Notes under the pieces: model-generated
Told to the model about the DNA's origin: nothing
Seen by the model: the letters and a program-made list of their open reading frames with translations, nothing else
Database searches by the model: none
Shown here: piece by piece, positions 7,310-13,864 of the stretch
Position numbering within the stretch: the stretch's first letter is position 1
Layout of the letters: every line of letters starts with the position of its first letter
Source of the DNA: Planctomycetaceae bacterium
GTDB lineage: Bacteria > Planctomycetota > Phycisphaerae > SM23-33
Length of the DNA: 64,000 nucleotides
Reading direction: 5' to 3'
Assembly (NCBI GenBank): GCA_039680605.1
Contig: JBDKTA010000043.1
Location: forward strand, 89,967 to 153,966
Translations under genes and position numbers: made by a program

Positions 7310-8854
7310 ATGATGCGATATTCGCTCTGTGCATCCATCCTGCTGCTGGCCACTGCCGCCTCCGCCGCCGACGACGCCAAAGGCCCGCAGCTCAACGCCG
7401 TCAAGGCGACCTTCAAGTACAGCTCCGACGAGGGCAAGACCTACGCCCTCGATGCCTTGCCGGATCTGCCCTCCGCCGGCCGTGTGTCGGTCTTCGGCCG
7501 CGCCGAGATCACCGTCGATGACCCGGCGAAAATCGGCATGCTCTGGCTGACGACGGTGCGCGACAGCGGCGGGCTGTGCCCGGTCAACGACCGCGCGATC
7601 GGGCCCAAGTACGTCTGCAACTCGCCGGTGCTGCTCAACGCCAAGGTGCAGCTCAACGGCAAAGACGTCCCGCCTCAACTGCCCGACATGCTGGTGCTTC
7701 GCTGGGCGATCGACCCGGCGCTGCTTGTCAAAGGCCCCAACGTCATCACCTTCAGCGGCCAGGGATGGAACGCCCTGGTCAACTGCGGTTCAAGCGAGAA
7801 AGTCCCGCTGGCCTTTCGGCTCCAGTCCACCGCGCCCGACGCCCCAGCCCTGCGATCCGGTCCGGCGCTGGGACCGCTGGGCGATGAGTATTTCACGCTG
7901 GCGGCCCGAACGTGGATCCCCTGCGAAATGAAAGTCACCGTCACGCCGACCGAACCGGCCGGAGCAGCGGCGACGCACACCGGCCCGCGGGAGATTCTGC
8001 ACAAGCTGCGAATCCCTCTGCCCAAGGGTACCAGGAAGTTCACGTATGCCATCGAGGCAGGCGCCTCCAAAGCCGGGCCGTGGACTGTGCGCGTCCCTGA
8101 CGAGAAGACCCTGCGATTCGTCGTGCTCGGTCAGACCGCCACCGGCTCGGGCGTGGCCGGACTGCTCAAGGCCAAGGCCGCCCTGGAAAAGGTCGATCCG
8201 GATTTTATCGTCCACACCGGATCACTGGTGCTGATGTCGTACTGGGACTTCGCCTGGGATGACTGCCTCTTCGCCCCGTGGGGCGACTTGCTGGCCCACG
8301 TGCCGATGGTCGGCGTGCCCGCCTACCGGGACCTCTACTCCAGTGCCTTCCTCAATTTTCTTTACCATCCCAGCGCCGATGGAAACTGGGCGCAGTGGAC
8401 CTGGACGGCAGGACCCGTGCGGTTCATCGGCCTGGACGGCTGGTCTGCTGCCGCCAACGCCGCCGCGACCGCCAAGTGGGTCGAGGACGTGCTCAAGGAC
8501 GCCAAGGAACCGTACGTCTTCGACATCACGTCGTATCCAGCGTATACGACCAACGCCTTCGGGCGCGGGATCGCCGGCCATAACTACGACAAGGAGACCG
8601 TCCAGCCGCTGCTGGCCAAGTACAAGGCCACCGCCTCTCTGGGCTGCACGGGCAAGTACGAGTACATCCCCGCGCCCAACGCCAACGCGGTAGACACGCT
8701 GATCACCGGCGGCGTCGGCGCCCCGATGGCCCCGGGCTGGAACAAGTACAACTACGTGATCTTCCAGATCAAAGACGGCAAGTGCAGCGTGCAAGCCGTG
8801 GCGTACGAAACCGGCGAAGTGCTCGACCGCCGGACGTTCGAACCGAGAAAGTGA
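7310..8854 (+). CDS. Secreted degenerate metallophosphoesterase-like protein (predicted pseudoenzyme)
   Basis: 514 aa, started at the ATG at 7310 because a signal peptide follows (MMRYSLCASILLLATAASA). The C-terminal half has the layout of purple-acid-phosphatase/calcineurin phosphoesterases after an Fn3-like region. All metal-binding motifs are altered: 'VVLGQTATGSG' in place of GDxG, 'VHTGSLVLMSYWD' in place of GDxxY, 'VGVPAYRDLYS' in place of GNHE, and 'LGCTGKYEYIP' in place of GHxHxYxR. The fold is probably retained, but phosphatase activity is unlikely. It may be a surface-binding or structural protein. Confidence 0.65.
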   Translation: MMRYSLCASILLLATAASAADDAKGPQLNAVKATFKYSSDEGKTYALDALPDLPSAGRVSVFGRAEITVDDPAKIGMLWLTTVRDSGGLCPVNDRAIGPKYVCNSPVLLNAKVQLNGKDVPPQLPDMLVLRWAIDPALLVKGPNVITFSGQGWNALVNCGSSEKVPLAFRLQSTAPDAPALRSGPALGPLGDEYFTLAARTWIPCEMKVTVTPTEPAGAAATHTGPREILHKLRIPLPKGTRKFTYAIEAGASKAGPWTVRVPDEKTLRFVVLGQTATGSGVAGLLKAKAALEKVDPDFIVHTGSLVLMSYWDFAWDDCLFAPWGDLLAHVPMVGVPAYRDLYSSAFLNFLYHPSADGNWAQWTWTAGPVRFIGLDGWSAAANAAATAKWVEDVLKDAKEPYVFDITSYPAYTTNAFGRGIAGHNYDKETVQPLLAKYKATASLGCTGKYEYIPAPNANAVDTLITGGVGAPMAPGWNKYNYVIFQIKDGKCSVQAVAYETGEVLDRRTFEPRK

Positions 8855-8876
8855 ATTGCGGGATTAGCAGGCCCCT

Positions 8877-9069
8877 ATGGAAATACAGGCAGACTTCAAA
8901 GAGTTGCTCGCGTTGTTCAACGCACACGGCGTTGAGTACGTTATTGTCGGCGGCTACGCCATGGCGTTCCACGGCGCCCCGCGAGCCACCGGCGACATCC
9001 CCGGCCAATGCTCAGCGAGTATCGGACGCCCTTAAAGACTTCGGATTTGGCTCACGACAAGAGCCGTAG
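8877..9069 (+). pseudogene. Remnant of a nucleotidyltransferase (MNT/AbiEii-like) gene
   Basis: The first about 41 codons read 'HGVEYVIVGGYAMAFHGA' followed by 'PRATGDI', the conserved start of small nucleotidyltransferase proteins. The expected DID-x-W continuation is missing. A second frame then carries 'PANAQRVSDALKDFGFGS', which is the next conserved piece. An internal deletion with frameshift is the simplest explanation. Stops follow in both frames. Confidence 0.75.
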
Positions 9070-9093
9070 TTCCACATCATCATCGCAATAAAA

Positions 9094-9140
9094 GACATGG
9101 CGACCCGCGAGAAACAACAACGCGTGTCGCCATGCCACCC
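9094..9140. repeat. ATGGCGACCCGC...GCGTGTCGCCAT palindromic repeat, copy 1
   Basis: Arms CATGGCGACCCGC and GCGTGTCGCCATG surround GAGAAACAACAAC. An inverted copy is at 37851-37897. It is followed by AATCCGAAATC-type oligonucleotide repeats to 9200. Confidence 0.65.
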
Positions 9141-9194
9141 GGAAACGCCCGGGCAAGTAATCCGCAATCCGAAATCCACAAATCCGAAATCGGA

Positions 9195-10307
9195 TCAATC
9201 CTTCATCGCCACCGGGTCGCCGCGGAGGATGGGCAGCGGGTGCGGGCGCACCAGGATGCCGCCCTGCTCAAACGACTCCATTGTCGCCCAGGTGTATTCG
9301 AGAACGGCCAGGGCGTCGCGCCCGCTGGCGCGGAGCTTTTCCTTGGGGACGCCGTTGGTGATGTCTTCCAGGAAAGCGTGAATGCGATTAGGGAACGTCG
9401 CGCCGAAATCGCTCGTGCCGGATTCGAAGACCTCGCTCGATGCGGTCTGGCCCATCATGCTGCCGCCGGTGGGCGTCGGGGCCGGCCAGAACGTCATCTT
9501 CTCGATGCAGTTCTCGATGCAGAACGTCCCGCGCGTGCCTGCCACTTCCACGCTCCACCAGCCGCCCAGGCCGTACGCCACGTCGCCGCGCTGGCTGAGC
9601 AGGTAACCTACCGCGCCGTTCTCGAAGCGGCAGTGGATGCTCGCGATCGACAGCATCGCGTCGCCGGCGTGGCGGCGCAGGCCCGTCTTGTCGACGAACG
9701 CCTGCAGGTGCGTGATGTCGCCGCAGAAGTAACGCATCACGCTGAAGGGATGCGTCAGGAACGCCTTGAGGTGAGCGTACTTGAACCCGCCGAACCGCGA
9801 GCCCTGGTTGGGGTTGTACGTCTCCTCGCCGCCGTTGAAGCCCATCTTGTGCAGGCAGTACACCAACTCGCCCACGTGACCGTCGGTCATGTGCTGGCGG
9901 GCCTTCTCGGCCGTCGGCGTGAAGTAGTGGTTCAGGTTGCAGCCGAGGTACACGTTCTTCTCGTACGCCTTGGCGACCATCTCCCGCGCGCAGACGATGT
10001 CGTTGGAGATGGGCTTTTCGACCAGCACGTGCTTGCCGGCATCCATCGCTTCCATGGCCGGCTCATAGTGCCAGCTTCCGTTCTCGTACCCGCCGGTGCT
10101 GACGTCGACGATGTCCAGATCCTCGTTGGCCAGCATGTCCTTGAGGCTGTAGTACTTTTTGACGTTGTACTTGGCAGCCAGGTCGTCCGCGCGGTCCTTA
10201 TGCACGTCGCAGACGGCCACGAGCTTGGCCAGGGGGTTCTTCGAGTAGCAATCGGTATGCGACGAGCCGATTCCGCGCAGTCCTACGACACCAACTTTGA
10301 GAGCCAT
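9195..10307 (-). CDS. Gfo/Idh/MocA-family oxidoreductase
   Basis: 370 aa. The N-terminal Rossmann fold has a dinucleotide motif 'VGVVGLRGIGSSHT', and the family signature Lys is in 'HVLVEKPIS' (about residues 93-101). The C-terminal alpha/beta domain includes 'GFKYAHLKAFLTHPFSVMRYF'. These are NAD(P)-dependent sugar or cyclitol dehydrogenases. The neighbouring fucosidase-type hydrolases suggest sugar catabolism, but the substrate cannot be read from sequence. The start is well supported by AGGAGG nine bases upstream. Confidence 0.88.
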   Translation of the reverse strand: MALKVGVVGLRGIGSSHTDCYSKNPLAKLVAVCDVHKDRADDLAAKYNVKKYYSLKDMLANEDLDIVDVSTGGYENGSWHYEPAMEAMDAGKHVLVEKPISNDIVCAREMVAKAYEKNVYLGCNLNHYFTPTAEKARQHMTDGHVGELVYCLHKMGFNGGEETYNPNQGSRFGGFKYAHLKAFLTHPFSVMRYFCGDITHLQAFVDKTGLRRHAGDAMLSIASIHCRFENGAVGYLLSQRGDVAYGLGGWWSVEVAGTRGTFCIENCIEKMTFWPAPTPTGGSMMGQTASSEVFESGTSDFGATFPNRIHAFLEDITNGVPKEKLRASGRDALAVLEYTWATMESFEQGGILVRPHPLPILRGDPVAMKD

Positions 10308-10525
10308 GTGGGCGGCCTCCTAAAAAGGTTCCTTTAGTTTACACATTTTCGACCCCGGACGATACGACTGGGCTCCCCGCGCGTCAAGAGGATGATTTGA
10401 TAAGACTTTTACCGTTTTGCGCCGCGGGCGTGAAGTGGGAGCGAGGTCGTCGCTAGAATTCGTCTTACATCCGCGGCACTCCTGCGGACACGCCTATACG
10501 GGGTTAGGAAAGGGGGGACGTTGTC
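10308..10525. other. Divergent intergenic region
   Basis: 218 bp between divergent genes, so it should hold promoters in both directions. A small hairpin TCCGC..GCGGA is near 10470-10490, and a G-rich Shine-Dalgarno run is at 10507-10517 before the protease ATG. No coding sequence was seen. Confidence 0.4.
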
Positions 10526-11356
10526 ATGGGAAACCACTCTAAATTTGTTCTGTCTTCTGTCATCGTGCTACTGATAGGCCGGGTGCTTCTGTCCGATGCT
10601 TCAGCGGCCCTGCTCGTGCAGGGATACAATGCCGCTCGCAACGACCGCTTCTATGTCGGCGTCGACAAGGCATTCGTGGGAGACCCGTACGACTGGTCGG
10701 GGGTGGGGCGCCTGGTCGGCAGCGAGACGTGGGCGACGATGATCTCGCCCAGCTACTTCCTCAGCGCCGTGCATTACCATCCCGGCGCCGGTTCCACGAT
10801 CCGCTTCTATGCCACCAACGATCCGGCCGGGCCGTACGAGGATCACGTGGTGGCGTCGGGGGTTCAGATCGGAACCTCCGACGTCTGGGTGGGCAAACTG
10901 ACAGCGCCGGCCAGTTCGGCCGTCGCGACCTACCCGCTCTTTGTCCCCGGCGACCCGGTGGACCTGGCGGGAATGGCGATGGAGATTATCGGCAGGAGCA
11001 ATCTCTCGAGCACGCAGACCAACATCCGGATGGGGCGCAACGTCATCAACGTCGTCAGCAGCCAGCATCTGTGGTGGACGTACGACACGCCCGGCCTGGG
11101 CGACGACGAGGCCCAGACTGCCAATGGCGATTCCGGGGCCACCAGCTTTGTCGTCTGGAACGGTCAGCCTGGCGTGGTGGGCATCCACCACTACATAAAC
11201 GGCGATTCCATGCCCTCGTACTACGTTCAGCAGATCCGCGATGCTATGGGCAGCGAAATGCTCCGAATCATTCCCGAGCCTGCCACCATGAGCCTGCTGC
11301 TGGGCGGGGCTGCGATGCTGCTCCTGCGAAAACGACGAACCGGCGCTGGTCGCTAA
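10526..11356 (+). CDS. PEP-CTERM anchored trypsin-like serine protease
   Basis: 276 aa. An N-terminal signal peptide (to about residue 29) is followed by a chymotrypsin-like layout with an apparently intact triad: His83 in 'FLSAVHYHPG', Asp119 in 'GTSDVWVGKL' and Ser203 in 'NGDSGATSFV'. The C-terminus is a PEP-CTERM signal: PEPATMSLLLGG, a hydrophobic helix, then RKRR. It should be exported and processed or anchored by an exosortase. The exosortase gene is not in the window. His is followed by Tyr rather than the usual Cys of TAAHC. A G-rich RBS precedes the ATG. Confidence 0.8.
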   Translation: MGNHSKFVLSSVIVLLIGRVLLSDASAALLVQGYNAARNDRFYVGVDKAFVGDPYDWSGVGRLVGSETWATMISPSYFLSAVHYHPGAGSTIRFYATNDPAGPYEDHVVASGVQIGTSDVWVGKLTAPASSAVATYPLFVPGDPVDLAGMAMEIIGRSNLSSTQTNIRMGRNVINVVSSQHLWWTYDTPGLGDDEAQTANGDSGATSFVVWNGQPGVVGIHHYINGDSMPSYYVQQIRDAMGSEMLRIIPEPATMSLLLGGAAMLLLRKRRTGAGR

Positions 11357-11380
11357 AGTAGAAATGCGGATCGGACGGAG

Positions 11381-11410
11381 GGTGGCACAGCCTTTCCAGG
11401 CTGTGCCACC
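11381..11410. repeat. Palindromic element GTGGCACAGCC...GGCTGTGCCAC, copy 2; possible bidirectional terminator
   Basis: A 30-bp palindrome, GGTGGCACAGCC-TTTCCA-GGCTGTGCCACC, lies between two convergent genes: the protease ends at 11356 and the GH95-like gene ends at 11418. It could terminate transcription from both sides. Confidence 0.8.
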
Positions 11411-11417
11411 CGAGGTA

Positions 11418-13784
11418 TCAGTCCCGGCCGGGCGTCAGTTCATAGCTGGCGCCCGGCCGGGTGGGGAAGACGAAGCACCCGCGCGCGTCGGCAGCAAGCT
11501 GCACCATGGCACGGGCGTCCCGCCCGTGAGTAGCATGGGCGTCTCGCCCATGCTCTTCCCCTGTGGCATGGGCGTCTCGCCCATGCTCCCCGGCGCAGGA
11601 AACCAGCACGGCCCGACCCGTGCCGAACGGATCGGCCAGCGTGCATGGCCCGCCCTTCTCGCTGACAATGCAGACTCGCTGCGTAGCCCCCTGGCACCGC
11701 CGGGCCGACACCAGGAACGCTCCGGTTGCGCGAAGGGCGGCGAATGACACATCGCCCCAGTTCGCAGGCACGGCTGGAAATACGCGAATCACACCATCGA
11801 GACTTTGCAGCAGCATCTCATTGACCGCGTTGGCCAGGGCGGTGGTAGCCTCGATCTGCATGACGCCGGAGGTCACGTCGCCGCTGCGGTAATGCGGCAC
11901 CGATCGCAGCAGGTGCAGACCGTTCTCCAGCACCGTGCTATCGAGATAATCAGTGAGCAGCGCCGCTGCCTCGTCGCCCAGGCCCAGATGCGCCGCCGCG
12001 GCGGCGCACCAGGTCATCAGGTGGCCGGCGCCCTTGAACCGCGTCACAACCGCCCGATAGATTTCCTCAGCCGTCGCTCGCTGGGCGTCGCTGCTGCCCA
12101 GACCGACCTGGCCGCCCGGGTACAGCGGAGCCATCGTGACGGGCATGGGCCTGCACGCGGCCCAGCGGTCGCCTTCGAGATCGAGCAGTCGCCCCTGCGC
12201 GTCGGTCGGACAGGGCGCCAGATGGTCGAGGATCGCGATCCATCGCCGGCGGTCCGCCTCGTCGACGCCCAGCACCTCGGCGGCCTCGACCAGCCCCTCG
12301 AAGAGGATGCGGACGAAGGCCAGGTCGCCGGTGGGGTTGCGGCCCCAGGCCATCATCAAATACCCGCGCGTGTCGGGCATCTCCGGGGCATAGCTGGGAA
12401 AAAGATTGTACGTGCCGGCCTCGTCCTTCTGCAGCAGGTCCTCGTAGAACAGGCTCAGTTCCTTCAGGAACGGGTATGCCTGGGCGAGGAACTCTTCGTC
12501 CCGCGAGTACAGCCAGTGCCAGCGGAAGCCCTGGGCGATCCACGCCCCGGCGCCCGGCCAAGCCCACGGGGCGGCCAGCTCGTGCCCGTGCGGGCCGGCG
12601 GCGATGGGATAGTACAGCCCGCGGCGGCGGAAGAACTCTTTGGCCGCGCGGCGGGCTTCGTCGCGCATCTCGACGGCGAAGAGCCGGTAGTACGGCTCGG
12701 TCAGCTCCAGATGATTGGCCGCGTAGAGCGGCCAGAAGATCATCTGGGTGTTCATGTCCGTGTGGTAGTCGGTGTGCCACGTCGGACGGTTATACTTGTT
12801 CCAGATGCCCTGCAGGCCCGGCGCTTTGCGCCCGGGGCGGCTGCTGCAACCGAGCACGTACAGCCCGACGCGCCAGTGACGCTCGAGTCGGGCATCGGGC
12901 AGGGCGATGTTCGATCGGGACCAGAAATCGCCCCACCAAGAGCGGTGAGTCTTGGCCAGTCGCTCCGGCGAGCGAATATCGTGACTCGCCAATCGATCAC
13001 TCGCGGCTTCGCGCGTGGACTGCCCCGGCACGTCGAACGAACTGACCACCGTCGCCAGCAGCACAACCGGTCCGGTGCAGACATCGATGGCGAAGATCGC
13101 CTCGTCGCCGGCGAGCGACCACCCGCCGCGAGCCCCCAGCACGCGAACGGCCAAGGTGAACGTCACGCTGTTGGCGATGGTCATGTTCAATCCGGCGATG
13201 TCGCCGGCCTGCCAGGCGGTCGGCTGATCGTAGTCCAGGCTCTGCGGCCGCCAGAGGCGCAGCTTGCCCCAGAGCTTCCGCTCGTCGGGCGAGAGGGCAA
13301 TAGTCACCGGGATCACGCCCTGCCGCGCCGGTACGAACGTCTCGACGCTCAGGCTCTGCCTGCCCTCGCGATATTCCGTGCTGTCGCTGCTGACGCGGGC
13401 TGTGGCCGTCGCCAGATCCAGCTCCTGCGAAAACTGCACCACGCGCTCGCCGGCCAGCAGCGACAGGTCCAGTTGCCCGCAAGAGATCATGCTCGGGCGC
13501 GAGCAGTTCTCGGCCGCCAGCCAATTCTTGAAGATGCGGTTGTAGCTTTCAAAGTCCTCCCGCTGGGCGATGGCCACCATCTCATCGAACGTCAGCCCCT
13601 CCGGCAGCCCCTGCCCGGGCGCGACGCGATAATCCCACACGTCGGACTTGTTGAACGCCAGCGTCAGTTGCTCGGGGCCGCCGTAGAGCATCATGCCAAT
13701 GTCGCCATTGCCCATGGGCAACCCCTCGACCCACTGGGGCGTCGCGTGATCGAGGACGATCTTTGTTGTCTGCTCAGTGCTCAT
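11418..13784 (-). CDS. GH95-like glycoside hydrolase (alpha-L-fucosidase-type), gene 1
   Basis: 788 aa. GH95 layout: an N-terminal 'GLPMGNGDIGMMLYGG' sandwich, an (alpha/alpha)6 barrel with 'LQGIWNKYNRPTWHTDYHTD' and 'NHLELTEPYYRLF', and a C-terminal 'LLQSLDGVIRVFPAVPANW' domain. No signal peptide, so it is probably cytoplasmic. The catalytic N-x-N of characterised GH95 enzymes appears as D-x-N ('DMN'), so chemistry or substrate may differ. Residues about 733-760 are encoded by an inserted palindromic repeat (HGRDAHAT units) absent from the paralogue next door. It forms a tandem pair with the following gene. Confidence 0.8.
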   Translation of the reverse strand: MSTEQTTKIVLDHATPQWVEGLPMGNGDIGMMLYGGPEQLTLAFNKSDVWDYRVAPGQGLPEGLTFDEMVAIAQREDFESYNRIFKNWLAAENCSRPSMISCGQLDLSLLAGERVVQFSQELDLATATARVSSDSTEYREGRQSLSVETFVPARQGVIPVTIALSPDERKLWGKLRLWRPQSLDYDQPTAWQAGDIAGLNMTIANSVTFTLAVRVLGARGGWSLAGDEAIFAIDVCTGPVVLLATVVSSFDVPGQSTREAASDRLASHDIRSPERLAKTHRSWWGDFWSRSNIALPDARLERHWRVGLYVLGCSSRPGRKAPGLQGIWNKYNRPTWHTDYHTDMNTQMIFWPLYAANHLELTEPYYRLFAVEMRDEARRAAKEFFRRRGLYYPIAAGPHGHELAAPWAWPGAGAWIAQGFRWHWLYSRDEEFLAQAYPFLKELSLFYEDLLQKDEAGTYNLFPSYAPEMPDTRGYLMMAWGRNPTGDLAFVRILFEGLVEAAEVLGVDEADRRRWIAILDHLAPCPTDAQGRLLDLEGDRWAACRPMPVTMAPLYPGGQVGLGSSDAQRATAEEIYRAVVTRFKGAGHLMTWCAAAAAHLGLGDEAAALLTDYLDSTVLENGLHLLRSVPHYRSGDVTSGVMQIEATTALANAVNEMLLQSLDGVIRVFPAVPANWGDVSFAALRATGAFLVSARRCQGATQRVCIVSEKGGPCTLADPFGTGRAVLVSCAGEHGRDAHATGEEHGRDAHATHGRDARAMVQLAADARGCFVFPTRPGASYELTPGRD
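11507..11590. repeat. GCATGGGCGTCTCGCCCATGC palindrome array inside the GH95-like gene
   Basis: Three short palindromes of the form GCATGGGCGTC-TCGCCCATGC (units about 11508-11528, 11532-11554, 11565-11587) lie in the coding sequence. They translate in frame as repeated GRDAHAT. A related array lies at 50512-50596 between genes. Confidence 0.85.
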
Positions 13785-13805
13785 TTTTGTTGTTGCTGAA
13801 AGTAG

Positions 13806-13850
13806 CCCACGGTGGAGCGGTCCGACGCAGGCGGACCGCGGAGCCGTGGG
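13806..13850. repeat. Interrupted palindrome between the GH95-like genes
   Basis: CCCACGG...GCGGTCCG-loop-CGGACCGC...CCGTGGG forms a two-part stem in the 80-bp spacer. Only one copy was seen here. The downstream paralogue's last codons (PSGGSK) also derive from a small CCCCCTCCGGGGG palindrome. Confidence 0.55.
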
Positions 13851-13864
13851 TATGATTCATTTGA

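Noticed and set aside
11805..13799. 664-codon plus-strand frame
   Set aside because: Antisense to the first GH95-like gene, no motif or RBS, antisense-type composition.
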